64,000 nt of DNA from Psychrobacter sp. MF31 (GCF_012847335.1 NZ_JABBDX010000002.1:1-64000); one strand, 5' to 3'. Positions 35,483 through 45,110 are shown, numbered from the stretch's first letter. Numbers and translations are program-made. Notes: generated by a model not told the origin, from the letters alone.

Positions 35483-36547
35483 ATGAGACATTTTTATTTA
35501 GACTTCGTTCTTACCGCGATAGCTTTAATGATAGCAGCGTGGTGGGGTTATTCTCATGGCGGTATTGGCGGCATGATAACCACATTATCCATTACCGCCA
35601 TTTTAGCGGTCATGGAGATATCATTGTCATTTGATAATGCCGTGGTTAATGCTTCTGTCCTTAAAGGCTGGGACGATTTTTGGAAGAAAATATTTTTAAC
35701 CGTAGGAATTTTAATCGCCGTGTTTGGGATGCGATTGGTTTTTCCTATCGTTATTGTTGCTGTCACCGCCGATATCGGAATGATCCAAGTCGTCAATTTA
35801 GCATTGTATCAGCCGGCTGAATACTCAGCACGATTAATGGCGCACCATGCTGAAATTTCAGCGTTTGGAGGCATCTTCTTACTTCTTGTATTCTTAAACT
35901 TTATTTTTGACGATAAAGAAGTTCATTGGTTTAAATGGCTTGAAGGTCGTTTGGTAAAGCTAGGCAAGGTAGATGCTATTAGTGTATTTGTAGCTCTAAT
36001 TGCCTTAATAGTTGCGTCATCATGGGCGCAAGCTGACCAATCCATAGCCGTACTAACCGCTGGCATTTGGGGCATATTAGTATACTTGAGCGTGCAAGTC
36101 ATCTCCGGACTTCTTGAAGGCGATCTTGAGGAGGGTTTAGATGGCGTAAATAATGGTTCTGGTGAAGCAGCAACAAGCGCCATTATGAAAGGCGGCATTA
36201 TTGGATTCTTATATCTAGAAGTTCTTGACGCTTCGTTTAGCTTCGATGGTGTTATTGGAGCATTTGCAATTACTAATGATGTCGTCGTGATCATGCTAGG
36301 TCTTGCTATTGGTGCTATGTTTGTGCGATCAATGACTATATTTTTAGTGAATAAAGGCACACTTGATGAGTTCATTTATCTGGAACATGGTGCGCATTAT
36401 GCTATTGGAGCATTGGCTATTATCATGCTTTTATCGGTGAAGTTTCATGTTCCTGAGATTATCACTGGTTTAATCGGCATTGCCTTTATTGGCTGGTCTT
36501 TTATCGCTTCGCTTAAGTACCGAAATAAAGATAAGTTAGCTAATTAG
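35483..36547 (+). CDS. DUF475/TerC-family integral membrane protein
   Basis: 354 residues with about nine hydrophobic segments. TerC-like motifs are visible: LAVMEISLSFDNAVVNA near residues 45-60 and LEVLDASFSFDGVIGAFAI near 250-268, with paired acidic residues inside membrane helices. TerC/DUF475 proteins are linked to metal efflux, notably metalation of exported proteins with manganese, and to tellurium or metal tolerance. It lies 212 bp after the DUF305 gene and may be a separate transcript. The role in copper tolerance is inferred from neighbours only. Confidence 0.88.
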   Translation: MRHFYLDFVLTAIALMIAAWWGYSHGGIGGMITTLSITAILAVMEISLSFDNAVVNASVLKGWDDFWKKIFLTVGILIAVFGMRLVFPIVIVAVTADIGMIQVVNLALYQPAEYSARLMAHHAEISAFGGIFLLLVFLNFIFDDKEVHWFKWLEGRLVKLGKVDAISVFVALIALIVASSWAQADQSIAVLTAGIWGILVYLSVQVISGLLEGDLEEGLDGVNNGSGEAATSAIMKGGIIGFLYLEVLDASFSFDGVIGAFAITNDVVVIMLGLAIGAMFVRSMTIFLVNKGTLDEFIYLEHGAHYAIGALAIIMLLSVKFHVPEIITGLIGIAFIGWSFIASLKYRNKDKLAN

Positions 36548-36664
36548 TTTGTATTCTTTCAATCAAAACTAATTTTATAGCTATAATATCCAGATAAATA
36601 CTAATTATTTTTGGCTCCAATATAAAAATAATGACTTCTAAGAAGATTGAGAACTTTATTGAAA

Positions 36665-36901
36665 ATGCTATATTTAATAGCCGCTGGTTACTGGCATCTT
36701 TCTTTTATTTTAAAACATAAAATTAAGCTCAAAAGTATTGGTTTAGCCGTACCAGGTTATTTAGAATCAGCTTTTATAACGGCGAAGCAGCACTCAATCT
36801 ATGAGCTTTGGCAAGACTGCCATTTATCAAAAGTAAAAGCGGGAAAAAGAGTTGTTGCATTAGGTGCTATACGTGCCGCTACAGAAGAGAATTTTTATTA
36901 A
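36665..36901 (+). CDS. Small hypothetical protein
   Basis: 78 residues from the ATG at 36665 (a TTG at 36647 is also possible). It reads MLYLIAAGYWHLSFILKHKI, then LAVPGYLESAFITAKQHSIYELWQDCHLSKVKAGK. Family not recognised and no clear ribosome-binding site. The composition looks protein-like, with a hydrophobic N-terminal helix and a basic tail. It could be a fragment of a larger lost gene. Confidence 0.4.
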   Translation: MLYLIAAGYWHLSFILKHKIKLKSIGLAVPGYLESAFITAKQHSIYELWQDCHLSKVKAGKRVVALGAIRAATEENFY

Positions 36902-37164
36902 AATGACTTCATTAAAAAAAGCAATAATGGCGCATAGCCCTATGATGGCATTAAAAATTCCAAAAACTTTATGATTGTTCATATAAGCTGACTTGTACTA
37001 CTAAATTGAAACCAACAATAATAACGTACTGATCAAGGAAATAATTTTCATCCATTTATCTTTGATATAAAGTCAGTAGTGAGACTACTTATCATCCAAT
37101 AAATAATAAAATGTCATTTTCACTGCATGTCGCTCATTATTTCTTGCAAATAAATAATAATTTA

Positions 37165-37190
37165 TATACGATTCATATATGTTTCGTATA
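37165..37190. promoter_or_regulatory. Operator-like palindrome before the ParD-like gene
   Basis: Inverted repeat TATACGA (37165-37171) / TCGTATA (37184-37190), 14 bp before the ATG at 37204. A natural site for autoregulation by the ParD-like ribbon-helix-helix protein. The rest of 36902-37164 is AT-rich, with no gene seen. Confidence 0.55.
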
Positions 37191-37203
37191 TTAAGGTTTC
37201 TTT

Positions 37204-37410
37204 ATGGGTATTGTTAAAATTGACGATGAGTTGCATGAGGAAATTCGCAAAGCAAGCTCAGTTATGGTGCGCTCCATCAATGCTCAAGCAGAATATTGGA
37301 TGAAGATCGGAATGCTTGCTGAAGCCAATCCAAATTTGTCTTATAACCAAATTATCAATGAGCAAATGAGACAAGCTGATATCAACGTAAGGAACCTTAT
37401 CGATGGATAA
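37204..37410 (+). CDS. ParD-like antitoxin-family protein
   Basis: 68 residues. MGIVKIDDELHEEIRKASSVMVRSINAQAEYWMKIG has the pattern of the ParD-like (PF11903-type) ribbon-helix-helix proteins, with a short beta strand then two helices. A Shine-Dalgarno-like AAGG lies before the ATG. It overlaps the methionine aminopeptidase gene by 8 bp, so the two are translated together. No classical ParE toxin gene is present. Whether the pair behaves as toxin-antitoxin is unknown. Confidence 0.78.
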   Translation: MGIVKIDDELHEEIRKASSVMVRSINAQAEYWMKIGMLAEANPNLSYNQIINEQMRQADINVRNLIDG

Positions 37411-38158
37411 GGTGGTGCTAAAAAATGCAGCGGAATTGGCAGTCATGCGAGAGTCTGGGCGACTTTTAGCTTCTGTTTTTGATTACCTCGATGAGCAAAT
37501 TAAAGTCGGTATCTCGACAATGGAAATTAATGATCTTGCTGAACGCTACATTGTGGATGAGTTAAGGGCACGCCCAGCGAGTAAGGGTCAATATGGTTAT
37601 CAATATGCATTAAATACTTCTGTGAATAATGTGGTTTGTCACGGCATTCCTTCAGATCAGCAAGTGCTTAAATCAGGTGATATTGTGAATGTGGATATTA
37701 CCCTAGAACAAGGTGGCTTTATTGCTGATTCTAGCAAAATGTATTTGATAGATGAGGTGTCACCTCTTGCAAAACGCTTAGTTGATAAAACCTATGAAGC
37801 CATGTGGGAAGGTATACGAGTGGTAAAACCTGGAGCGACGCTAGGTGATGTGGGTTATGCCATTCAAAGTTATGCTAAGAAGCATGGCTATTCTATAGTG
37901 CGAGAGTATTGTGGTCATGGCATCGGGCGCGAAATGCATGAAGCACCGCAAGTTCTACATTACGGACATTTGGGAAAAGGCTTAGTTTTACAAGAAGGTA
38001 TGACCTTTACCATTGAGCCTATGGTTAATCAAGGTAAAGCTAAAGTTAAAGTGAAAAAAGATGGCTGGACAGTAATTACCAACGATAAAAAGCTCTCTGC
38101 TCAGTGGGAGCATACCATTGCTGTCACCTCGGATGAGCCCATCCCGAATTCTGTGTAA
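37403..38158 (+). CDS. map: Type I methionine aminopeptidase, C-terminus altered by transposon insertion
   Basis: 251 residues. All metal ligands are present: Asp in VDITLEQGG and IADSSKMY, His in YCGHGIGREMHEAPQ, and Glu in TFTIEPM and QWEHTIAV. The enzyme removes N-terminal Met from new proteins. Residues 1-244 are native. The last seven (EPIPNSV) come from the inverted repeat of the IS256-type element that inserted after codon 244. The lost ending (GYEVLTLRNDEII) lies at 57023-57061. Catalysis may survive, since only the extreme C-terminus is exchanged. As it is coupled to a ParD-like gene, it is probably an accessory copy and not the housekeeping map. Confidence 0.93.
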   Translation: MDKVVLKNAAELAVMRESGRLLASVFDYLDEQIKVGISTMEINDLAERYIVDELRARPASKGQYGYQYALNTSVNNVVCHGIPSDQQVLKSGDIVNVDITLEQGGFIADSSKMYLIDEVSPLAKRLVDKTYEAMWEGIRVVKPGATLGDVGYAIQSYAKKHGYSIVREYCGHGIGREMHEAPQVLHYGHLGKGLVLQEGMTFTIEPMVNQGKAKVKVKKDGWTVITNDKKLSAQWEHTIAVTSDEPIPNSV

Positions 38159-39436
38159 CTGCCATTTAGATTAAATGCTTACTAATACGGTCATCAAACA
38201 TAATCATAAAGCGATTCAAAGCAGACGTCCAGTTACGGATTGGCATCGACCATTTTTTGGATGCCTGCTGGGTGGCTAAGTACACCACTTTAAATGCAGC
38301 CTGATCAGACGGGAACACCTTACGCTTATTCACCGCTGTCCGAATCACACTGTTTAGCGACTCAATAGCATTGGTGGTATATATGACTTTTCTGATGTCT
38401 TTAGGGTACTCGAAGAATACCGTTAAGCCCTCCCAGTTATTACGCCAAGACTTGACCACATGTGGGTACTCTTTGCCCCAAGTCTCATCAAAGTGCTCAA
38501 GGTTAGCCTCTGCTATCTCAAGCGTATCAGCGCCGTAGATGGCCTTTAAATCGGCGGCTACTGCTTTTTTATCCGTCCAGGGTACAAATTTCATCGAGTA
38601 GCGCACCATGTGTACGATACACAGCTGAACCTGAGCATTGGGATAAACCGTATTGATGGCATCAGGAAAGCCCTTTAAGCCATCAACACAGGCAATGAGG
38701 ATGTCTTGTACCCCGCGGTTTTGTAGTTCAGTGAGAACGCCTAGCCAGAACTTAGCGCCTTCATTCTCTGATAACCACATACCCAGCAGCTCTTTTTTAC
38801 CATCAAGTCCCACACCTAGCGCCAGATAGATAGCTTTGTTGATAATCTGCTTGTCTTGGCGTACTTTGACGACAATGCAGTCTAGATAGACAATAGGATA
38901 AACACTGCTTAACGGCCGGTTCTGCCAAGCGGTGATGTCGTCTAAGATATTGTCAGTGACTCTTGAGACAAGAGAGCTTGAGATATCTACGTCGTAGAGC
39001 TCTTTAATGCTCTCTACAATCTCGGTGGTGGTTTGACCTTTGGCATAAAAGAATATGATTTTATCATCAAGGCCACTAATACGGGTTTGATGCTTACTGA
39101 CGAGTACAGGCTCAAAGCTGCTATCACGGTCTCTTGGGGTAGAGATCTCAAGATCGCCGCTATCACTGCGGACAGTCTTTTTAGTGTGTCCATTGCGCTT
39201 ATTAGGCTTGTCTGCTTTCTCATGCTTAGGATAGCCAAGATGCTCTTCCATCTCAGCTTCTAGGGCAGTATCGATAAAGGATTGCATGAGCTGCTTCTGA
39301 AAGTCTTTGATGTCATCGAAGCTTTTCATACTACCAGCCATTTGCTCGGCTAGTTTCTTAATGTCAGTTTGCTTAGTCATTGCTTATTCTCCTGTTAGGG
39401 GATTATAAGCAGTTACACACTTTTTAGGAAAGGCTC
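38135..39436 (-). mobile_element. IS256-family insertion sequence, copy 1
   Basis: 1302 bp. Ends: left GAGCCCATCCCGAATTCTGT (38135 on), right reading inward on the minus strand GAGCCTTTCCTAAAAAGTGT. The terminal repeats share GAGCC and GTGTAACTGC. It encodes one transposase on the minus strand. It appears identical to copy 2 throughout the parts compared. Confidence 0.93.
38166..39380 (-). CDS. IS256-family transposase, copy 1
   Basis: 404 residues, the usual length for the family. The mutator-type DDE domain is visible: Asp in YPIVYLDCIVVKVR, Asp in LIACVDGLKGFPDAI and Glu in TNAIESLNS. The N-terminus LGYPKHEKADKPNKRNGHTK is typical. It moves the element by a copy-out-paste-in route with 8-9 bp duplications. 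The protein is identical to that of copy 2. Confidence 0.96.
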   Translation of the reverse strand: MTKQTDIKKLAEQMAGSMKSFDDIKDFQKQLMQSFIDTALEAEMEEHLGYPKHEKADKPNKRNGHTKKTVRSDSGDLEISTPRDRDSSFEPVLVSKHQTRISGLDDKIIFFYAKGQTTTEIVESIKELYDVDISSSLVSRVTDNILDDITAWQNRPLSSVYPIVYLDCIVVKVRQDKQIINKAIYLALGVGLDGKKELLGMWLSENEGAKFWLGVLTELQNRGVQDILIACVDGLKGFPDAINTVYPNAQVQLCIVHMVRYSMKFVPWTDKKAVAADLKAIYGADTLEIAEANLEHFDETWGKEYPHVVKSWRNNWEGLTVFFEYPKDIRKVIYTTNAIESLNSVIRTAVNKRKVFPSDQAAFKVVYLATQQASKKWSMPIRNWTSALNRFMIMFDDRISKHLI

Positions 39437-39507
39437 AAAAACAAGATTATGCTTTAATTCGTAATTAGCTATAATCATTAAACTTTCTATAATACAAGGC
39501 AATAAAT

Positions 39508-39843
39508 ATGCAAGTACATTGGTTATTTTTGGCAGGGGCAGTTTTGAGCGAAGTTTTTGCATCATCAATGTTAAAATTGAGTGAGGGTTTTTCTAAGCCT
39601 TTGCCAACTGTTGGGGTTGCAGTTGGGTTTATCGTGTCATTTTATTGCTTATCATTGGCACTTAAAACCTTGCCGTTAGGTACGGCATATGCTATTTGGG
39701 CAGGGGTCGGATTGATTTTGACATCTTTGGTTAGCATCATGTTTTTTGGTCAAAAAGCCGATTTAATGGGAATTATTAGTATTGGATTAATTTTGCTAGG
39801 CGTGATTTTACTTAATACCATGTCACATATGTCAGGGCATTGA
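39508..39843 (+). CDS. Small multidrug resistance (SMR) efflux protein, EmrE/Qac type
   Basis: 111 residues with four hydrophobic helices. The membrane-embedded Glu is in AVLSEVFASSMLKLSEGF, followed by the TAYAIWAGVG signature. This is the EmrE/QacE subtype (drug/H+ antiport of quaternary cations) and not the guanidinium exporter type. It lies 71 bp from the right end of IS256 copy 1, with TATAAT boxes at 39470 and 39488; transcription may be influenced by the IS. A terminator hairpin follows 13 bp after the stop. Confidence 0.88.
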   Translation: MQVHWLFLAGAVLSEVFASSMLKLSEGFSKPLPTVGVAVGFIVSFYCLSLALKTLPLGTAYAIWAGVGLILTSLVSIMFFGQKADLMGIISIGLILLGVILLNTMSHMSGH

Positions 39844-39856
39844 AATCAATAAAAAA

Positions 39857-39880
39857 ACAACCGCCAAGTATGGCGGTTGT
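39857..39880. terminator. Bidirectional terminator between SMR gene and type III operon
   Basis: Perfect 10-bp stem ACAACCGCCA (39857-39866) / TGGCGGTTGT (39871-39880) with loop AGTA. On the minus strand it is followed by a run of seven T, so it mainly stops the mod-res transcript. It may also stop the SMR transcript. Confidence 0.8.
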
Positions 39881-39963
39881 TAAATTAGCCCCATAACCTT
39901 TTTAAAATATGAGCGATACATGACATCTTTGTAAGAAGTAGCCATATTTTCAATAAAATTCTG

Positions 39964-40037
39964 GAGCCTTTCCTAAACTTTGTGTAACTGCTTATAATCC
40001 CTTAACCGGAGAATAAGCAATGACTAAGCAAACCGAT
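39964..40037 (+). mobile_element. Truncated IS256-family end (third copy, remnant)
   Basis: GAGCCTTTCCTAAACTTTGT and the following sequence match the right terminal repeat, ribosome-binding site and transposase start (MTKQTD) of the full copies, but on the opposite strand and with several differences. Similarity ends at about 40037, next to the res stop codon. It is an older, diverged relative and not a fragment of the two intact copies. Confidence 0.8.
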
Positions 40038-40043
40038 AGTTTA

Positions 40044-42998
40044 TTAGCTATTATTTTCTAATGCCTTCTTAATAACATCCTTCACTAAATCATCTTGAAA
40101 CTGGGTATTAAAACTCACGCTAAGCCCTTCTGACTGCATCTGATTGAATAAGCGCTCGGCGTGCTTTATCTTGCGATTTTCCTCTGCTCTCAGGTTATCA
40201 GATGATTTAGTATCTTTAGTTTCAATGATTAAATTAAGTATCTGACCTTTATCAGTTTCAACAACATAAGCAAAATCAGGTGAGTAAGTGCCGCCCCCAG
40301 CTATTGGTATTCTAATTGAATTGCGAGGGATCTTACTAAACACTGTCACATGCTTTATCTGCTCTTTAATATTCTGTTTTTCTAACGGCGAATCATAGAA
40401 AATATCTTCAAAAAGAAAATCATCGCTAGGCTTACCTTCATCATAATTAACGCCTAGCTGACCTGATTTTAACTCAAGTAAAGGTAAGCCAGTTGAATCC
40501 GTATAGCTGGTTGGGTGTACCTGATTAGATATGATGTTATAGCCTATCTCAAACTTCTGCATAGCATTTTGGAACAGGTATAGCTTTATCCCGTCAGCAA
40601 ACTTACGGATAGTTTGGATATTTAAGTAGTCATTAATATCTAGACCCTGTTCACCCTTATCTTTTAGATGTTTGAGACTAACGAACGCTTTATGTAAGGT
40701 TGGCAGTTTTATGTATGTTTTTTCAGATAGCTGACGTAAAAAACTACCGTAACTCATGGTGCTGAGTTTTGCGAAGTCTTCCTTATCATCATATACACTC
40801 TGATAACCAGCTTGATTGTTATGGATATGAAGCTTCGATACCTTTGTTATGAGTCCCGTCTTACTGAAGTTATCAGCAGCAATCTCTTGCTTCAGATAGT
40901 CCATAAGCAGATTTTCGTAGAAGTTGCTCTCATCTTCAAACTGGTATTCCAAAATAGCACGCTGGTTGATCAGCTCCCATAACTCCTTAAGTTCTTCATA
41001 TTTGCCGATTCTAACTTTGGTTGTAGATTTTGAGTTCTGTTTAGACTTGTTCTCAATCTTGCCTTTTTTAAGTGCTGTACCAAAGGCAGCAGGGTAGAGG
41101 TCTTTAAGTGCTTGATAACCACCTTCTAAGAACTTCTCGTCATCATCAATTAAGTTTTGGTCATATAGTTGATTGCTGAGTTCTCTTTTGCTTACTTCAT
41201 AGTGGTTTTTGATTTGCTCAACTAGCTCGTTGCTCAGCTCTTCTGGCACTATCTCTGATGTAGAGGTCTGATTAATTTCTTGTGTCAGCTCCTCTACGAA
41301 ATCTTTTTCCGTGAAGTCTACATAATAGTTTAAACGAAAATCATCAGTCTTCTCTCTTGCCATGTGCTCATTGACAGGCAATCGCAAGCCGCGTCCTACC
41401 TCCTGTAGTTTAGAGGTCGTACTACCACTTGAGCGTAGCTTGCAGATTTGAAAGACGTTTGGATTATCCCACCCTTCGCGTAGTGTCCACTTAGAGAAAA
41501 TAAAGCGTCTAGGATTATCTAGTGATAATAAGCTTTCTTTATCGTGCAAAATTTCGTTAATCTCAGCTTCAATCTTTTCATCATTACCCGTATTATCTTT
41601 TGAAAAATAACCGCCATGGGTCAGACTGATGTCTTTAATAGTACGCTGTAAATACTGTTTATAAAATGGATCTGTTTCTTTAGCAAGATAGGACTTAGCT
41701 GTTGCTAGTACCCAAGTCTCAAATCGTGTTTTTAAACTGCCAGCGAGCTCATTACCGTCTCTATAGCCCTCGATATCATCGATAAAGAACAATGTTAATG
41801 GTTTGATACGCGGACTACGAGTAAGCAGCTCTCGCTCTAGTTTAAAGTGCTCTTTGATAGCCTTTTGAATCATACTGTCTTGAAGTGTCTCATGATAAGA
41901 GTAAGGATTAATACTCTCGTCTTTTTTAAGCTCAATACCGTTACTAAGCACCAAAGTAGTTTTATTTAATTTTTCGATATTTAAACTATGTATCGCTGAA
42001 TGGATACTTGAAAGTGAATCATTATTACCAAGTATATGGCGAGTCTTAGTACCATTTTCGCTAAGCTCAAATTCGGCTTCTTTACCATTTAACGATTTTA
42101 AAGTGAGCTTAGCGTTGTCATTACCTGATAAGGTTTCAACATATGCAGTAACGCCTTTAACCAAATCTTGGTTAAAGGCATCAACAGCTGTTAGATGGTA
42201 AATGAGGTTTTTATATTCATCGTTGAAAGTTGCACCATAGCGTAGCGTGAACTGTGCTTCTAAGTTTGATATGCTTTTCCAAGTTTTACCCGTTTGTGGA
42301 AACTTATGTGGCTCGTCTATGATAACGACAGGATTGACCCCTGCTAGCGCATCGATGGCCCGATCATATTTCTCACCAAGCAATGCGCGATCAAATCTTT
42401 CTTCTTGAATAGTAGGTGAGTTAATCATGCCTTGGTTAATCACTAAAATATGAATTTTACTCCTATCACCGTGACTGGCATTGACAAACTGAGTCACAGA
42501 CTCTGGCATATACGATCTTTTACCTTTCTTACTTTTTTTGCTTTCAACCACATACGTGACAATTTGCTTATCGTGATATTCACCTTGAAAATCATGGCGA
42601 AAGTGCTCACGCAAAGCGTCACTTTTTAAGAAATTGACCGTACCAGCTTTAATAGAGAGAGTGGGCACGACAACGATAAACTTAAAAAGCCCATATATTT
42701 TGTTGAGCTCATATATCGTTTTCGTATAAGTGTAAGTCTTACCTGTTCCTGTCTCCATTGATATATCAAACACAAGTTCATCACTGTACTTGTCTGTGCC
42801 AAATATACCGTTCTCTTGTTGAGTTTGCTTGATATCATTAGCTAATACGCTAGCGTTAAAGCTGATTTTAGGATTGACATATGGGTTGATGCTCTGATCG
42901 CTTGAAGGATGAAACTCTACATTCAAAAATGACTTTACTAGCGCAGTAATCGCCTTTTCTTGATGAGGTAGATTGGGTTCGAAGTTAAAACCTGCCAT
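40044..42998 (-). CDS. res: Type III restriction enzyme, Res subunit
   Basis: About 984 residues. Walker A in SMETGTGKTYTYTK, the DEAD-type motif VVIIDEPHKFP, a helicase C-terminal block REGWDNPNVFQICKL with QEVGRGLRLP, and a C-terminal PD-ExK nuclease (YSPDFAYVV, IIETKDTK). Res and Mod together cut DNA with inversely oriented unmethylated sites. The ATG at 42998 has GAGAG upstream; an ATG at 43010 is also possible. The mod gene precedes it on the same strand with a gap of about 50 bp. Confidence 0.94.
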   Translation of the reverse strand: MAGFNFEPNLPHQEKAITALVKSFLNVEFHPSSDQSINPYVNPKISFNASVLANDIKQTQQENGIFGTDKYSDELVFDISMETGTGKTYTYTKTIYELNKIYGLFKFIVVVPTLSIKAGTVNFLKSDALREHFRHDFQGEYHDKQIVTYVVESKKSKKGKRSYMPESVTQFVNASHGDRSKIHILVINQGMINSPTIQEERFDRALLGEKYDRAIDALAGVNPVVIIDEPHKFPQTGKTWKSISNLEAQFTLRYGATFNDEYKNLIYHLTAVDAFNQDLVKGVTAYVETLSGNDNAKLTLKSLNGKEAEFELSENGTKTRHILGNNDSLSSIHSAIHSLNIEKLNKTTLVLSNGIELKKDESINPYSYHETLQDSMIQKAIKEHFKLERELLTRSPRIKPLTLFFIDDIEGYRDGNELAGSLKTRFETWVLATAKSYLAKETDPFYKQYLQRTIKDISLTHGGYFSKDNTGNDEKIEAEINEILHDKESLLSLDNPRRFIFSKWTLREGWDNPNVFQICKLRSSGSTTSKLQEVGRGLRLPVNEHMAREKTDDFRLNYYVDFTEKDFVEELTQEINQTSTSEIVPEELSNELVEQIKNHYEVSKRELSNQLYDQNLIDDDEKFLEGGYQALKDLYPAAFGTALKKGKIENKSKQNSKSTTKVRIGKYEELKELWELINQRAILEYQFEDESNFYENLLMDYLKQEIAADNFSKTGLITKVSKLHIHNNQAGYQSVYDDKEDFAKLSTMSYGSFLRQLSEKTYIKLPTLHKAFVSLKHLKDKGEQGLDINDYLNIQTIRKFADGIKLYLFQNAMQKFEIGYNIISNQVHPTSYTDSTGLPLLELKSGQLGVNYDEGKPSDDFLFEDIFYDSPLEKQNIKEQIKHVTVFSKIPRNSIRIPIAGGGTYSPDFAYVVETDKGQILNLIIETKDTKSSDNLRAEENRKIKHAERLFNQMQSEGLSVSFNTQFQDDLVKDVIKKALENNS

Positions 42999-43045
42999 AG
43001 TCGCTCTCATGTATAAAGTTAAAAAAGAAAACCGCTATCAAAAAT

Positions 43046-44968
43046 TTAGTATCTAACAATAATATTGATTGTGATCTTCTTTTTGTTTTGATAGCTTCTG
43101 ATGGCTTCATTTAACTCCATCTGTATAGCGGTATCGAAGTTGTAGCCATTGACTATGATTCTATCTGGTGCAAAAATTTTATCCTCATCTAACTTATCTA
43201 ACAAGCGCTTCAAACTTTGAGTGCCAAAGTCAGAGGTGATAAGATATAGATTTTTATTCACCAGATGGGCGTTATATCCCTGCAAGTCTATACTTTCAAT
43301 GTCCGCGGTTAGCTCGTTATTATCGTAAAGCATCCATGTCGTTAGCAGCGCTTGATACTGCTCGTCACTTAATACCATATCGTCGAACAGGCTTTCATTA
43401 CTCACTTGCAATTCATCATCTACGCTAGGACGGAAGTCATCTATGGTCTCAAAGACTTTAAAGCCTAAGTCGCCTTGGTAATCAGGGTTTTCTTTAGCGA
43501 TTTTTTGCGCAGCTTTGGTGATACGGGCTTTGGTGATGTCAAAGATAGAATGATAACCAATATCGAAAGCATCCTTAGAGCTTTTGCTGGCTATTTTATT
43601 GCCCGTTTTTTGGTCAATTTCATAAGTTAGCTCATCTAATTGCACGCAAATAAATTTACGACTTCCTTTATCTTCAATATTAAGCTGCATAACTGCATCC
43701 GCGGTAGTCCCACTACCCACAAAGAAATCTAAGATAAAATCCTCTTTGCCCGTTGCTATATGTACCATTGGTTTTATCAATGATGTAGGTTTAGGGGTAT
43801 CAAAAGGCGTTTTAGCACCGAAAAGGGCTCTTAATTCTTTATTTGCAGCATCATTATGGCCAGCTTCTTGATAGTTCCACCATGTCGTAGGTACTCTACC
43901 TTGTTGCACTTCTTCAAGATAGCGTTTTAATTGCGGCGCTCCTTCACCATCTTTGCCAAAATATATACGATTTTCTGCAAGCCATTTAGTCATAGTTTCT
44001 TGGCTAGCACGCCAACTACTTCCTTTAGATGGGTAAAAATCCTCACCTGTATTAGGATTTTTTATTGGATATACGCCCGACTCAGAATAAGACTTAACCA
44101 ATAAGTTATCAGACCTCCATAAGCCCTTACCGTCTTTATCATCATGTTTATAAGGCTTATTCTGCTCTTCTGTTCTAGGCAAAAGGTTTCTCTTAAATAC
44201 ACTGCTTTTTTGGTAGCAAAGGACATAATCATGTGTCGTAGAAAAGCCTTTAGCATCATTCGTGGCTGCATACTTTTTTTGCCAAATAATATCAGCCATA
44301 AAGTTTTCTTCTCCAAATACCTCATCACATAACAGCTTTAATTGTGCTTGCTCATTATCATCGATACTAATAAAGATCGCGCCATCTTCGCGCATGAGTT
44401 CACGAGCAATATATAGCCTTGGATACATAAAGGTGAGCCAAGCGCTATGACTATTCGAGCCTTTAGCGTTAAAACTAAGGATTCGTTCCGCTTCGGCTTT
44501 ATCGATGCCTGCTAATCGGCTCAAATCATCTACTGTGAACTTGAAGTCATCTTGATAGACAAAACCATCTGACCCCGTATTGTAAGGAGGGTCAATATAT
44601 ATCATTTTAATTTTTTCACGGTAACCATTCACCAGATGCTTGAGCACTTCAAGATTATCGCCTTTAATCAGTACATTACCGCTATTACTGTTCTCTAAGC
44701 TCTTGTTATGCGTTGTATCAGGTTTTAGTAGCTTTTGAGGAGGTAAGTTGGTTAACAGCCTAGCATAGGCTTTACCAAGCCAATTCATACTATAAGACTC
44801 CTTAACGATCTCTACGTCATTGGCTTTTACGACTTCCATCATCTTTTCAGGCTGAAAGTGACCGTTCTTATCGAAACATTGAGGAAAGTGCTTCTTCAAA
44901 ATAGCAATTTGTTTGCTATTTGCTGTTTCAGTTTCGTCAAATAGGGTTTCGGTAGGCAGGTGGGTCAT
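43046..44968 (-). CDS. mod: Type III DNA methyltransferase, Mod subunit
   Basis: 640 residues. Motif IV DPPYNTGSDGFVYQDDF comes before motif I (DFFVGSGTTADAV), the order of beta-class N6-adenine methyltransferases. The variable region between them sets specificity. It starts MTHLPTETLFDE with AGGA 6 nt upstream. I see no simple tandem repeat in the gene of the kind that makes some mod genes phase-variable. It forms an operon with res inside the IS256-bounded unit. Confidence 0.95.
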   Translation of the reverse strand: MTHLPTETLFDETETANSKQIAILKKHFPQCFDKNGHFQPEKMMEVVKANDVEIVKESYSMNWLGKAYARLLTNLPPQKLLKPDTTHNKSLENSNSGNVLIKGDNLEVLKHLVNGYREKIKMIYIDPPYNTGSDGFVYQDDFKFTVDDLSRLAGIDKAEAERILSFNAKGSNSHSAWLTFMYPRLYIARELMREDGAIFISIDDNEQAQLKLLCDEVFGEENFMADIIWQKKYAATNDAKGFSTTHDYVLCYQKSSVFKRNLLPRTEEQNKPYKHDDKDGKGLWRSDNLLVKSYSESGVYPIKNPNTGEDFYPSKGSSWRASQETMTKWLAENRIYFGKDGEGAPQLKRYLEEVQQGRVPTTWWNYQEAGHNDAANKELRALFGAKTPFDTPKPTSLIKPMVHIATGKEDFILDFFVGSGTTADAVMQLNIEDKGSRKFICVQLDELTYEIDQKTGNKIASKSSKDAFDIGYHSIFDITKARITKAAQKIAKENPDYQGDLGFKVFETIDDFRPSVDDELQVSNESLFDDMVLSDEQYQALLTTWMLYDNNELTADIESIDLQGYNAHLVNKNLYLITSDFGTQSLKRLLDKLDEDKIFAPDRIIVNGYNFDTAIQMELNEAIRSYQNKKKITINIIVRY

Positions 44969-45110
44969 GGTACTTCCTAAGGTGCAAGGTAAAAGGAGCG
45001 CTTATATAATTGCTTTGGCATTATGACAAAGCTAATCCATCCAAACAATAATAACGATATTTTAAGCGACATATACTGACGTTAGATCTGATCATTCTGG
45101 AAGAAATCAA

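Noticed and set aside
35923-36375. 150-codon antisense frame inside the DUF475 gene
   Set aside because: Low-complexity Ser/Pro/Thr-rich translation typical of a shadow of a membrane-protein gene; no ribosome site. Other long antisense frames (for example 19868-20323 and 24045-24377) were dropped for the same reason.
43046-44968. Phase-variable mod gene
   Set aside because: No tandem simple-sequence repeat is visible in the gene or its leader.
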